The notes below the pieces were generated by a model. It worked only from the letters and a program-made list of their open reading frames with translations. It searched no databases and was not told where the DNA came from. Positions 16,952-25,834 of a DNA stretch of 64,000 bases are shown in pieces (position 1 is the stretch's first letter; each line of letters opens with the position of its first letter). The stretch covers positions 4,873 to 68,872 of the forward strand of contig JAEWFZ010000010.1 of NCBI GenBank assembly GCA_023388535.1. Reading direction: 5' to 3'. This stretch comes from Bacillota bacterium. Lineage in GTDB: Bacteria; Bacillota_I; Bacilli_A; Erysipelotrichales; Erysipelotrichaceae. The position numbers were made by a program, and so were the translations under genes.

Positions 16952-17757
16952 TACGACAACCTCCTTCTCAGTGATCTAGAAAGAAATTCGACAAAGAGAA
17001 CGGTCAATAATAGGGCGATTAAAATCGGAGTAACGTTTTCATATAAGCCTAATTTCATTTGGTTATCTAAGACTAAACCGATACCACCAGCACCAACATA
17101 ACCTAAGACCGCCGATGAACGGACATTCATTTCAAAATTATAGAGAAACTGAGAACTGAAGACGCCAATAATCTGAGGCAAAATAGCAACCCAGTAAGCT
17201 TTGTATTTACTGGCTCCAGTAGCAATCAAGGCTTCAAAAGCTGACATATCGACAGTTTCGATGTAGTCATACATCATCTTAGTTAAAATCGAGTAGGTAA
17301 ACAAGCCAATCGAAATCATACCCACAAACGAATTTAAGCCAAATATCATCGAGAAAACAATCGCATAAACGGTTATCGGAATAGTCCGGATGATGCTCAA
17401 AATTACTCTTAATGGTATCAGGACAAATTTATTTGAATTGAGATTACTGGAAACAAAATACATCGTAGGAAAGGCGAAAATGGCACCAATTACGGTACCC
17501 AAGAAACTCATCGCTAAAGTTTGAGCGACAGGAACCCAAATACGATTGAAATAATTACTATTAAAAGGAAATAAACGATCGAAAAATCTAACAATACGAG
17601 AGGGTGCTTTAGTAAAGATTATGGTAAAGTCAAAACCCGTCAATTTAGCGGATCCCCAAATCACTAAGAGAATAACAATGATGATAAGCGGGGTCCAATT
17701 GAATGGCTTTTCCACCGTATTACCACTTGAAACCGTGATTTGTCTACGCGATAACAT
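16951..17757 (-). CDS. phnE: Phosphonate-type ABC transporter permease (first PhnE)
   Basis: 268 aa, a paralogue of the neighbouring permease. It shares the ILPQIIGVFSSQFLYNFEMNVRSSAVLGYVGAGGIG block that contacts the ATPase. Its start overlaps the end of phnC by 14 bp, giving tight co-translation. Confidence 0.88.
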   Translation of the reverse strand: MLSRRQITVSSGNTVEKPFNWTPLIIIVILLVIWGSAKLTGFDFTIIFTKAPSRIVRFFDRLFPFNSNYFNRIWVPVAQTLAMSFLGTVIGAIFAFPTMYFVSSNLNSNKFVLIPLRVILSIIRTIPITVYAIVFSMIFGLNSFVGMISIGLFTYSILTKMMYDYIETVDMSAFEALIATGASKYKAYWVAILPQIIGVFSSQFLYNFEMNVRSSAVLGYVGAGGIGLVLDNQMKLGLYENVTPILIALLLTVLFVEFLSRSLRRRLS

Positions 17758-18523
17758 TTTCTTTCTCCATTACTTCATCCGCGGATAGTTGACGACCGTA
17801 TATGGTTTGTAAAGTTTTATCGGTGACTTCACTGGCTGGGCCGTCAAAGACGATTTCACCAGCCTTGACGCCGATGATACGATCACAATATTTTAAGGCG
17901 ATGTCGACGTGGTGAATATTAATCAGAATGGTAATATTTAATTGTTTATTAATATTTACGAAATCTTCCATGACCATGTTGGCGGTCACTGGATCTAGCG
18001 CGGCGACCGGCTCATCAGCCAGGATGATTTTAGGGTTTTGGGCTAAACATCGAGCAAGCGCTACCCGCTGTTGTTGACCACCGGATAGTTGGTCGGCTCG
18101 TTGATAGGCTTTTTCTAAAATACCTACCCGATCTAATGATTCTAAAGCTAATAGTTTGTCCTCTTTGGTATAAAGTCCAAATAGGGTCTGGAAAAAATTC
18201 ATGTCCGCTACCCTTGCGGCTAATACATTTTTAATCACCGTAGTACGATTAACTAAATTAAATGATTGGAAGACCATCCCAATTTTCCGTCTAAATTTTC
18301 TAAGTTGAGAACTATTTAATTTCATTACATCGGTACCATCGACAATGCATTGGCCGGATGTAACCGGGATCATCTTATTAATTAATCGTATTAAAGTTGA
18401 TTTTCCAGCTCCTGAAAGTCCGATAATCGCGACCATTTCACCTTGTTCAATGGTCAAATTTACATTATTGAGCGCTTTAGTACCATTTGGATACTCTTTG
18501 TAGCAATTGATAAATTCAATCAT
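17744..18523 (-). CDS. phnC: Phosphonate-type ABC transporter ATP-binding protein
   Basis: 259 aa. Walker A GLSGAGKST near residues 34-42, signature LSGGQQQRVALARCLAQ, Walker B IILADEPVAALDP, and a His switch in INIHHVDIA. FRRKIGMVFQSFNLV after Walker A and the ALDPVTANMVMEDF stretch are typical of PhnC. An inverted repeat between phnD and this gene may lower its expression relative to the binding protein. Confidence 0.9.
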   Translation of the reverse strand: MIEFINCYKEYPNGTKALNNVNLTIEQGEMVAIIGLSGAGKSTLIRLINKMIPVTSGQCIVDGTDVMKLNSSQLRKFRRKIGMVFQSFNLVNRTTVIKNVLAARVADMNFFQTLFGLYTKEDKLLALESLDRVGILEKAYQRADQLSGGQQQRVALARCLAQNPKIILADEPVAALDPVTANMVMEDFVNINKQLNITILINIHHVDIALKYCDRIIGVKAGEIVFDGPASEVTDKTLQTIYGRQLSADEVMEKENVIA

Positions 18524-18546
18524 ATCTCTCTCCTAACGATAATAAT

Positions 18547-18570
18547 AAAAGCGGAATTATATCCGCTTTT
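18547..18570 (-). terminator. Weak intercistronic hairpin between phnD and phnC
   Basis: AAAAGCGGA (18547-18555) and TCCGCTTTT (18562-18570) form a 9-bp stem. Read on the minus strand it is followed by ATTATTAT, a poor U tract. A partial terminator or RNA-stabilising stem would yield more binding protein than transporter. Confidence 0.5.
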
Positions 18571-18594
18571 AGTTTACCACATTTAACTAAATTA

Positions 18595-19641
18595 TTAGTT
18601 CCAACTCTTAACGAGTTCGTTAACTTTTTTAGCACCTTCGTAATCAGCATCCGTTACTTTTTGGTAACCTCTGTGATTATAGATCTTGATAGCTTCAGCA
18701 CCAGCTTCAGTTTGAGCTAGATTGATGAACGCGTCAGCGATAGCATCCGCTAGTTTATCATCGACTAATTGTGTAGAAACTGAAACAGTGTCGTTTTGAA
18801 TCTTATCGGTAACACCGATGATCGAAGTTTCTGTCCAAATGTTTTCTAGACCAAATTCTGATACCCAAGCTTCAGCATTGTCCATACGGAAATCATTGTA
18901 ACCAGGAGCAACATCACATTGTTCGTTAGCTAGTTTAGCGGCAGCATCACCATAACCTTGAGTGGTTACTGTATTGTCAGCCATATCTGGTAGAGATTTC
19001 TCGAAGCGATCGTTTAACCAAACCGCTGGATATTGATATCCAGATCCCGAAGAAGGGGATGAAACACACCACTTAGCGGAAGAAACATCTTCCCAAGTTA
19101 GTTTGTTTTCTTTTGCTTTGGCAGCTAAGTCTTTACCTTTGGCGGAAGGACCAGCAATAATGATTCCACGATAGTATGTAACGATGTCGGTGTTATTTTC
19201 GTTGGCTTCACCGGTATTCCAGTCTTGTGGATTTTCGGTATCATATTTCAGACCATTACGAGTAGAAGCTAAAACAACTTTAACTCCTTTGTCGTAGAAC
19301 GCAGCATAGGTTCCACCAGGGATTAGACCAATATGGGCTGAACCAGCCGACATGGCTTCACCAGCCGCTTCATAAGAAGTCATGGTTTCAATGGAAACTT
19401 TTTTGACGTCATAACCAGCTTTAGCTAGTTCTTCCGTTAATAAACCTTTTAGAGGTTCTGTTTGTTTTTCGATATCCTTAGCATCACGGCTTGGAACGAA
19501 AACAACTTTTAGATCTTCTATAACTGTTTTTTCAGAAGTCTGAGTTTCACCAGGCTTAGTTTCAGGAGTACTTGGAGTCTTTTGACCACAAGATACAAGT
19601 AGAACTAAGGCTAGTAGAAGTACGAATAATTTACCTTTCAT
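18595..19641 (-). CDS. phnD: Phosphonate-type ABC transporter substrate-binding lipoprotein (PhnD family)
   Basis: 348 aa. Lipobox LLVSC with Cys18, then a Thr/Glu-rich linker and a two-lobed PhnD-type domain (VVFVPSRDAKDI, LIPGGTYAAFYDKG, and VSSPSSGSGYQYP as the likely oxyanion-binding loop). No phosphonate-degrading gene (phnX, phnW or C-P lyase) lies nearby. The solute may be a phosphonate, phosphite or another phosphorylated compound. The mycoplasma P37/Cypl protein of this family binds thiamine pyrophosphate, so that is an alternative. Confidence 0.85.
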   Translation of the reverse strand: MKGKLFVLLLALVLLVSCGQKTPSTPETKPGETQTSEKTVIEDLKVVFVPSRDAKDIEKQTEPLKGLLTEELAKAGYDVKKVSIETMTSYEAAGEAMSAGSAHIGLIPGGTYAAFYDKGVKVVLASTRNGLKYDTENPQDWNTGEANENNTDIVTYYRGIIIAGPSAKGKDLAAKAKENKLTWEDVSSAKWCVSSPSSGSGYQYPAVWLNDRFEKSLPDMADNTVTTQGYGDAAAKLANEQCDVAPGYNDFRMDNAEAWVSEFGLENIWTETSIIGVTDKIQNDTVSVSTQLVDDKLADAIADAFINLAQTEAGAEAIKIYNHRGYQKVTDADYEGAKKVNELVKSWN

Positions 19642-19673
19642 AATTTCCTCCTCGTAGCATTAACTACTCTTCA

Positions 19674-19702
19674 ATTATGCATGGTTTGATAATAAATTGC
19701 AA
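19674..19702 (-). promoter_or_regulatory. Promoter of the phn operon
   Basis: On the minus strand: TTGCAA (19702-19697), a 17-bp spacer and CATAAT (19679-19674). The -35 element lies in the 10-bp palindrome AATTGCAATT. A GAGGAGG site precedes phnD. Confidence 0.55.
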
Positions 19703-19799
19703 TTAATTCCAACGTCTTAACAGAAAATTAATAAAAATCCAAAACTAAAGAATTATTAGTATAGAGATAGTGTTATACTAGCACTGTGAGGTAGATAAA

Positions 19800-20189
19800 A
19801 TGCTGAAAAATATTGTAGAAAAATATGTTAACGATAACTATAATTGTTCCGAATCGATCCTGCGAGCTATGAATGAATACTATCAACTCGGTATTGATGA
19901 ACATGGACTAAAAGTGGCCTCAGGATTTGGTGGTGGCTTATATAGTGGCGATGTCTGTGGTTGTTTAACTGGGGCGATCATGGCGATGAGCGTCATGTTG
20001 GTAGAGGATAAAAGCAACACGACACCCAATTTCAAAGATGAAATACGCAACTTTTATCAGGCCTTCTTAAAGGAATATGGTAGTACCAATTGTTGTGAGT
20101 TAAGAGCCACCCAACGCCATCCGCAGTTAGGATGCAAAGAACTGATGATTCGGGTGGGTGATTTTATTGAAACCTATAATAAAAAGTAG
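19800..20189 (+). CDS. C_GCAxxG_C_C family protein
   Basis: 129 aa, cytoplasmic. It has the conserved cysteine pattern of this family: NCSESILRA near 16-24, GFGGGLYSGDVCGCLTGAIMA near 42-62, NCCELR near 97-102 and LGCKEL. The cysteines suggest a redox or metal-cofactor role, but no member has a firm function that I can name. Single-gene unit ending in a bidirectional terminator. Confidence 0.8.
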   Translation: MLKNIVEKYVNDNYNCSESILRAMNEYYQLGIDEHGLKVASGFGGGLYSGDVCGCLTGAIMAMSVMLVEDKSNTTPNFKDEIRNFYQAFLKEYGSTNCCELRATQRHPQLGCKELMIRVGDFIETYNKK

Positions 20190-20207
20190 GCGCGAGCCTA
20201 CTTTGTT
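20183..20207. terminator. Bidirectional terminator
   Basis: AAGTAGGC (20184-20191), GCGA loop, GCCTACTT (20196-20203), then TGTTT on the plus strand and TTTTTATT on the minus strand. It overlaps the last codons of both converging genes. Confidence 0.8.
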
Positions 20208-20695
20208 TGTACAGAAGTTGTATTTACTTCCAACTCTATGCTATCTTCTAGAACTCGATCGAGTTCAATGAATATGGACCAATTGGCCATATCCGTGGTA
20301 CCAGTCGTTGGAACCCGTTTGATTAAGGTAACATGTAAGGTTTTCTCTTGAAGCTTTACATCGTCAATCTGATGACGAATCGATCCTGAGCTTTCCAATA
20401 CTAGTAATAAGGCTAGACTATTAGCCTCGAAATAATCTTCATCGTATTTAGCCATCAATTCGCTAATTTGAGGGCTATTTTCATAACCGCTTATCACAAA
20501 TCCATCACCTTCTAGAAAATCTTTAAGTTGTTGATGGTGGGTAAATAAGTAATACTGAGGAAAATCAGCCGTATACGATTGAGGAAAGGTACGAATGGCC
20601 TTTACCGTAAAGGCCAATGGTTTATCAGGAACAGCGGGTTTAGATGTACAGCTAACCAATAAAAAGACCATTAAAATTTTGATTAATGTTTTCAT
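20198..20695 (-). CDS. Putative lipoprotein of unknown function
   Basis: 165 aa. The signal MKTLIKILMVFLLVSC places the lipobox Cys at 16, so it is probably a membrane-anchored surface protein. The rest is a small globular domain with no motif I recognise (strands around VLESSGSIRHQIDDVKLQEKTLHVTLIKRVPTTG; the TTGTTDMANW pattern recalls protease-inhibitor-like surface domains, only loosely). A TATAAT sits upstream on the minus strand. Confidence 0.7.
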   Translation of the reverse strand: MKTLIKILMVFLLVSCTSKPAVPDKPLAFTVKAIRTFPQSYTADFPQYYLFTHHQQLKDFLEGDGFVISGYENSPQISELMAKYDEDYFEANSLALLLVLESSGSIRHQIDDVKLQEKTLHVTLIKRVPTTGTTDMANWSIFIELDRVLEDSIELEVNTTSVQTK

Positions 20696-20731
20696 AGTAG
20701 CACCTTCCTTGCTGTTATTATTATATCATAT

Positions 20732-22225
20732 TCAATAAATCAGTTTGGTTAAATAGGTCGGTCGAATCTTTAAAGGTTGATTATTTATTAGATAGTCATA
20801 CAAAATATCAATGACTTCACGACCATCGTCATAGAGAGTTTTACAAGCTTTCAGCATCAGTGCATTTGAACCACCTTGAGCCCGATAATTATTCATTACC
20901 ACCCGATAATTTTTAGTCAGATTAATATTGTGGTTAACAATTCTTGAACCGATGGGTTGTCTAAGATTAATATCAAATTCAATGCCACTGACAAAATCAT
21001 AATCGTAGTATTGTATTTTTGGATAAATTTTATCCAAGGAAACAATCACTTGATTGTTTTCATCCAAGCTCCAATAATCGGCATTCTTTTCTAAATACTC
21101 CAAAAGAACCGTACCTGGAACCTCTTTGACAAAGAGGGTATTGGGGAATGGGTAATTCGCAATCAATTGTCGATAAGTAATCTCACGGTCAAATCCAACC
21201 GTTGTATTAAAAAAGCTACTAAAAGCGATATCCGCACCCGTATATTCAAGTAAAACTTGATTTATAAATTGAGCGAGCGGATGAAATTCTTTCTGGGCTT
21301 GGACGATATCATCGATTATAAGTGGTTCTTGACTAAAACCAATGACTTCATCTAACCAAAGCTGCGCTTCGGCTTCAATTTCAAGAAAATTATTGGCGAA
21401 AGACTCATCGATTGGAACGTCGGCTAAAGGTATTAAAGAGCCTTTAAAACCAGTTTCATCCAATTCAATTAAACCAGCCGATTGGCCGTTCGAGCCAGCT
21501 TGCAGAATTAAGCAATTATTTAATTGTTGGACTAAACTGCGGTGTTGATGTCCCGTTAATAACACATCAATTTCCGGATTTTCTAAGACCAGTTGAATCC
21601 CGACATTTTCTCCATTAAGAACTTCGGTCGGTTCTAAACTGATTGGATCTCTTTCCAAACCACCGTGGTAGACGACCACAATATAGTTTGCTTTTGACTT
21701 AGCGATTTGAATCTCTTTTTTGACGGTATCTAAAACTGAGTAAATTGTTAATTGTTCTAGGGTTTCTGGATGTTCCCAGTTAACCAGATAGTCGGTGACT
21801 ACACCAATAAAAGCAATCGTCCCCAAGGGCGTCTTGTGATATTGGGTACGGCCTACAAGATTATCTTCAACTTCGATATTACTGGTTAGAAGCTTAGAGT
21901 CTAAACGTTCTAAATGTACTTTTAAATTATCAATCCCATAATTAAAATCATGATTACCTAAATTGCTATAGGTATAACCGATTTGATTGAGGGCTGAAGC
22001 CATTAAACGATGATCGCCTAATTTTTGGTCGTAAGTTACTAGTGGCGTTCCTTGATTGATATCGCCGTTATCGACTAATATCAAATCAGGATTCGCGCTA
22101 CGCATCGTCTTAACTAAGCTAGAAAAGCGAACTAAACCACTTTGAATGTCTTTACCTTGTACATAGTCGTGTGAAAATAAGCTACCGTGAAGATCGGTAG
22201 TATATAGTATCTCTATTTTTTTCAT
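20732..22225 (-). CDS. Metallophosphoesterase / 5'-nucleotidase family protein (cytoplasmic)
   Basis: 497 aa. The N-terminal calcineurin-like phosphoesterase domain has the di-metal motifs TTDLHG, VDNGDINQG, LGNHDFNYG, VVYHGG and LTGHQHRS. The C-terminal 5'-nucleotidase domain (after about residue 300) has YTGADIAFSSFFN and NYRVVMNNYRAQGG. It should hydrolyse nucleotides, cyclic nucleotides or related phosphate esters. Unlike UshA and YfkN it has no signal peptide, so it probably acts inside the cell. Confidence 0.85.
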   Translation of the reverse strand: MKKIEILYTTDLHGSLFSHDYVQGKDIQSGLVRFSSLVKTMRSANPDLILVDNGDINQGTPLVTYDQKLGDHRLMASALNQIGYTYSNLGNHDFNYGIDNLKVHLERLDSKLLTSNIEVEDNLVGRTQYHKTPLGTIAFIGVVTDYLVNWEHPETLEQLTIYSVLDTVKKEIQIAKSKANYIVVVYHGGLERDPISLEPTEVLNGENVGIQLVLENPEIDVLLTGHQHRSLVQQLNNCLILQAGSNGQSAGLIELDETGFKGSLIPLADVPIDESFANNFLEIEAEAQLWLDEVIGFSQEPLIIDDIVQAQKEFHPLAQFINQVLLEYTGADIAFSSFFNTTVGFDREITYRQLIANYPFPNTLFVKEVPGTVLLEYLEKNADYWSLDENNQVIVSLDKIYPKIQYYDYDFVSGIEFDINLRQPIGSRIVNHNINLTKNYRVVMNNYRAQGGSNALMLKACKTLYDDGREVIDILYDYLINNQPLKIRPTYLTKLIY

Positions 22226-22306
22226 ATAAATATCATATCATGAAGTATCTATTGGTAGAATTAAGAAAGGTTCTGTGGTACTCTATAACCTACTTGAATA
22301 ATACGC

Positions 22307-22312
22307 TATAAT
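22307..22312 (+). promoter_or_regulatory. -10 element for murA
   Basis: TATAAT 21 bp before the murA ATG. No good -35 is visible at the expected distance, so this is only a partial promoter call. Confidence 0.4.
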
Positions 22313-22332
22313 AGCAGTTGAGGAGAAAAATT

Positions 22333-23604
22333 ATGGCAGAAGTAATTAAAATCGAAGGACAACATCGATTAAATGGAACAGTCCGCGTTAATTCAGCAAA
22401 AAACGCCACCGTCGCCTTGATTCCAGCTAGCATTCTAGCCAGTCATGGAACGATGAAACTATTATCGGTACCAGCTATCGAAGATGTTGAAGCCCTCTCA
22501 GAATTATTAAAAGAACTTGGTTGTCAGGTTAACGGCTCAGGAGATAGTCTTGACGTTAATGTCGACCAAATGAAAAATATTCCATTAGAGTCTAAAAACG
22601 TTACCAAACTTAGAGCTTCCTATTATTTTATGGGAGCCTTACTTGGTAAATATAAACAAGTCCAAATAAAAATGCCGGGTGGCTGTTATTTAGGCCCTCG
22701 ACCAATTGATTTACATCTTAAAGGTTTTGAAGCTTTAGGGGCGGACATTAAATATGAACAAGGCTCCTATATACTAAAAGCTAAAGAATTGCTAGGAGCA
22801 AAAATTTATCTAGACTTTCCATCCGTAGGCGCAACCATTAACATTATGTTAGCTGCGGTGTATGCGAAGGGTAGAACCGTTATTGAAAACTCAGCCAAAG
22901 AACCTGAGATCATTGACTTAGCTTCGATGTTAAATAAAATGGGAGCAAATATCCGCGGGGCTGGAACTAGTGAAATTACGATAGAAGGTGTTGAAACCTT
23001 AACTTCTACCGTTCACGAGATTATCCCAGATCGGATTGTTGCTGGTACTTACTTAATTATAGCGGCCGCGATGGCAGATAAAGTTGTTATTGAAAATATT
23101 ATTCCCCACCATTTAGAATCGTTAATTAGTAAATTGGAAGAAATGGGCGTTGAGATGGAAGTAGGCGTTGACCAAATTACCGTCTATGGGGCCAAACAGA
23201 TGCAGGCGATTGATATTCAAACCAGACCTTATCCAGGTTTTGCTACCGATCTTCAACAACCGTTGACGACCTTGTTAACCCAAGCCACTGGTCAGTCTTC
23301 AATTTTAGATACGATTTATTCGGAACGCTTTAAACACACCATTGAACTACAGCGGATGGGAGCCAATATTCAGGTTAATCAAGCAAAAGCAGTTATCAAT
23401 GGACCAACCCCACTCTATGGCGATACCGTCAAAGCTACGGATTTAAGAGCGGGCGCCGCCTTAGTAGTTGCCGGGTTAATTGCTGAAGGGGTAACGACGA
23501 TTCGAGAAATCTATCATATCGATCGTGGTTATGAATGCATTGATGAAAAACTCAGAGCACTAGGCGCTAAGATTTGGCGTGAAGAAGAAGTAAATAACCA
23601 TTAG
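22333..23604 (+). CDS. murA: UDP-N-acetylglucosamine 1-carboxyvinyltransferase
   Basis: 423 aa from the ATG at 22333, chosen because AGGAG (22321-22325) lies 7 nt before it; an upstream in-frame TTG would place that site inside the gene. First committed step of peptidoglycan synthesis, transferring enolpyruvate from PEP. Catalytic Cys118 in PGGCYLGPRPIDLHLKG and Lys23-Asn24 in NSAKNA are present. Cys (not Asp) at 118 means the target of fosfomycin is retained. A terminator follows at once, so it is monocistronic. Confidence 0.95.
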   Translation: MAEVIKIEGQHRLNGTVRVNSAKNATVALIPASILASHGTMKLLSVPAIEDVEALSELLKELGCQVNGSGDSLDVNVDQMKNIPLESKNVTKLRASYYFMGALLGKYKQVQIKMPGGCYLGPRPIDLHLKGFEALGADIKYEQGSYILKAKELLGAKIYLDFPSVGATINIMLAAVYAKGRTVIENSAKEPEIIDLASMLNKMGANIRGAGTSEITIEGVETLTSTVHEIIPDRIVAGTYLIIAAAMADKVVIENIIPHHLESLISKLEEMGVEMEVGVDQITVYGAKQMQAIDIQTRPYPGFATDLQQPLTTLLTQATGQSSILDTIYSERFKHTIELQRMGANIQVNQAKAVINGPTPLYGDTVKATDLRAGAALVVAGLIAEGVTTIREIYHIDRGYECIDEKLRALGAKIWREEEVNNH

Positions 23605-23610
23605 TGAACT

Positions 23611-23643
23611 ACGGTATATCCCAAAGGGATTACCGTTTTTTTG
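23611..23643 (+). terminator. Intrinsic terminator of murA
   Basis: ACGGTA-TA-TCCC pairs with GGGA-T-TACCGT around an AAA loop, followed by seven T (to 23642). Confidence 0.85.
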
Positions 23644-23668
23644 TTATATTTGTTAGGGTTTAGTTATC

Positions 23669-23682
23669 GTGAATGAATTCAC
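23669..23682. promoter_or_regulatory. Short dyad upstream of ABC-2 exporter operon
   Basis: GTGAAT-GA-ATTCAC is a perfect inverted repeat, about 70 bp before the ATPase gene. Possible regulator site; no cognate regulator is encoded next to it. Confidence 0.4.
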
Positions 23683-23708
23683 TTGAACTAACGGTCTGAT
23701 AATGATAC

Positions 23709-23729
23709 CTTAACTCTTATAGAGTTAAG
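23709..23729. promoter_or_regulatory. 21-bp dyad operator candidate upstream of ABC-2 exporter operon
   Basis: CTTAACTCT (23709-23717), TAT, AGAGTTAAG (23721-23729): perfect 9-bp arms with a 3-bp centre. There is no T tract, so it is not a terminator. It sits 21 bp before the ATPase ATG, close to a GATAAT at 23698-23703, which suits a repressor site. Confidence 0.5.
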
Positions 23730-23750
23730 AGTCTAGGGAAGGAAAATAAG

Positions 23751-24692
23751 ATGGAAAATATTATCACAATTAGAAATCTAACCAAACGTTACAAAGAATT
23801 AACCGCTGTAGATAACCTTGATTTGGATGTTCCAAAGGGACAAATATTAGGCTTGCTTGGTCCTAATGGTTCTGGGAAATCAACCACGATCAATTGCATA
23901 CTTTCCTTGCTTCATTACGATTCGGGGGAAGTTAGAATCTTTGATCAACCGATGCATCCTGATGCTTATGACATAAAAGCTAAATTAGGCGTTGTCTTTC
24001 AAGAGGTCGGTGTCTTTGAAGAACTCAACGTTTATGAAAACATCGATTACTTTTGTGGACTTTACATCAGCGATAAGAACAAAAGAAAAAAGTATGTACA
24101 AGATGCGATTGATTTAGTTGGATTGAATGATTTTGTTAAATTCGTTCCTAAAAAACTTTCCGGAGGACTTTTACGACGTTTAAACATCGCTTGTGGCATT
24201 GCCCATAAACCAGAAATTATCCTCTTTGATGAACCAACGGTCGCGGTGGATCCGCAATCGAGAAATCATATTCTCGAAGGTATTGAGAAATTAAATCAAC
24301 AAGGTTCAACCATTATCTATACCTCCCATTACATGGAAGAAGTTGAACAAATCTGCGACCATATCGTTATCATCGATAAAGGTAAAATGATTGCTCAAGG
24401 TAGCGCTACGGAATTAAAGAGCATAATTGAAATGGATGAGCGGGTGACCGTGGAAATAGCTGATCTCAATCCATCACAATTAGAGGATTTAAGAAACTTA
24501 AAACATAATTTAAGCCTTCATTATTCCGATCCGGTTCTGGAACTGACGTTTTCTAAAGGGACTCATAATGTGATCCGTCTCATTGAATATTTTCAAAGCC
24601 AAAACTTAGAAGCAGATTCCATCTTTACCCAAAGGCCGACCTTGAACGACGTATTCTTGGAACTAACAGGAAAAGATTTGAGGGATAACTAA
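23751..24692 (+). CDS. ABC-2 type transporter ATP-binding protein
   Basis: 313 aa. Walker A GPNGSGKST near 36-44, signature variant LSGGLLRRLNIACGI, Walker B IILFDEPTVAVDP and H-loop YTSHYMEE. After the ATPase domain (~215 aa) comes a ~90-aa tail of the kind found in DRA/NodI-type exporters. Its stop overlaps the start of the first permease by one base. It would power export of an unknown compound (drug, lipid or peptide) with the two permeases that follow. Confidence 0.88.
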   Translation: MENIITIRNLTKRYKELTAVDNLDLDVPKGQILGLLGPNGSGKSTTINCILSLLHYDSGEVRIFDQPMHPDAYDIKAKLGVVFQEVGVFEELNVYENIDYFCGLYISDKNKRKKYVQDAIDLVGLNDFVKFVPKKLSGGLLRRLNIACGIAHKPEIILFDEPTVAVDPQSRNHILEGIEKLNQQGSTIIYTSHYMEEVEQICDHIVIIDKGKMIAQGSATELKSIIEMDERVTVEIADLNPSQLEDLRNLKHNLSLHYSDPVLELTFSKGTHNVIRLIEYFQSQNLEADSIFTQRPTLNDVFLELTGKDLRDN

Positions 24693-25834
24693 TGTTTAGC
24701 CATGTCTTTAAAAACACGCTAAAAACATCTCTAAAAACTAGAATTATGTTGTTTTGGGCGATCGTCTTTCCGATTTTACTTAGTTTAATGTTTAAACTCG
24801 CTTTAGGTAATCTGGGAACCATGGATCAAATGAAACCGATTGACATCGCCGTTATTGAACCACTAACTCAAGATGATTTTCAAAGTGAATTCTTTAAACA
24901 ATTTTTAAAAGCGACTTCGAGCGATCAAGAAAATAAGATTTTTAATATCGTTTACCGCGAGCAGGCTGAAGCCGAAAAACTCTTAGAAGAGAAAGAAGTA
25001 TCAGCGATTATCGATTTTGATCGTAAACCACAAGTAACCGTCCGCAGCTCGAGCATTGAAGAGACGATAACTCAGTCGGTGATGAGTGCGTACGTTCAAA
25101 ATGAAACGATTATTATGGATTTATTAGCTAAGAATCCGGATAACAACATGGCCTCGATTCTACAATTAATCAATCAAGAGATTAATGTTTTAGACAATAC
25201 GTCTAATAAAAATATGGATTTTTCAAATCTCTACTTTTATACCTTAATCGGCATGCAGTTGCTCTATGGCTATATGTGGGGAACGACCGCTATCAGTAAA
25301 TTTGAGGCTAATTTGTCAACACTAGGAAAGCGCCAAACGATAGCGCCTATCCATAAATTAACCACCGTTTTGGCGGCGGTTTCGGCTTCATATATCATCC
25401 ATTTAATAGTTATGTTAGTCATGTGGGCTTGGCTATATTTTGGTCTGAACGTTTCTTTTGGTAACCAAGGGTTATGGGTCTTTCTCTTAATCTTAATTGG
25501 ATCACTGACGGGCGTGAGTCTGGGTGTCTTGATTGGGGTCAGTAATCGTAAATCCTTTGAATTTAAAATTAATTTGGGCGTAGCCATTTCCATGTTCTTC
25601 TCTTTTCTTTCCGGCATGATGGCGATCGAAATCAAACCTTGGATTGCTAATAACCTACCGATCTTAGCCTGGCTTAACCCAGTCAATTTAGTGACCGATG
25701 CACTTTATTCGCTCTACTATTTTAATACTATGGATCGTTATTTCATGAATCTAGCGGCGTTATTGGCCATGACATTCGTATTAATGATGGTTAGTTTCTA
25801 CTTTTTAAGAGGTAAATCTTATGAATATCTTTAA
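24692..25834 (+). CDS. ABC-2 type transporter permease
   Basis: 380 aa. One N-terminal membrane helix (~15-40), a ~150-aa extracytoplasmic region, then about five C-terminal helices, the usual ABC-2/YhgE-like plan. The pattern LGNLGTMDQMKPIDIAVIEP then a C-terminal SGMMAIEIKPWIANNLPILAWLNP is typical of this family. It overlaps the next permease by 14 bp; the pair probably makes a heterodimer. Confidence 0.85.
   Translation: MFSHVFKNTLKTSLKTRIMLFWAIVFPILLSLMFKLALGNLGTMDQMKPIDIAVIEPLTQDDFQSEFFKQFLKATSSDQENKIFNIVYREQAEAEKLLEEKEVSAIIDFDRKPQVTVRSSSIEETITQSVMSAYVQNETIIMDLLAKNPDNNMASILQLINQEINVLDNTSNKNMDFSNLYFYTLIGMQLLYGYMWGTTAISKFEANLSTLGKRQTIAPIHKLTTVLAAVSASYIIHLIVMLVMWAWLYFGLNVSFGNQGLWVFLLILIGSLTGVSLGVLIGVSNRKSFEFKINLGVAISMFFSFLSGMMAIEIKPWIANNLPILAWLNPVNLVTDALYSLYYFNTMDRYFMNLAALLAMTFVLMMVSFYFLRGKSYEYL

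Noticed and set aside
22318..22332. In-frame TTG upstream of murA as the start
   Set aside because: The AGGAG site at 22321-22325 would lie within the coding region; ATG at 22333 is correctly spaced.
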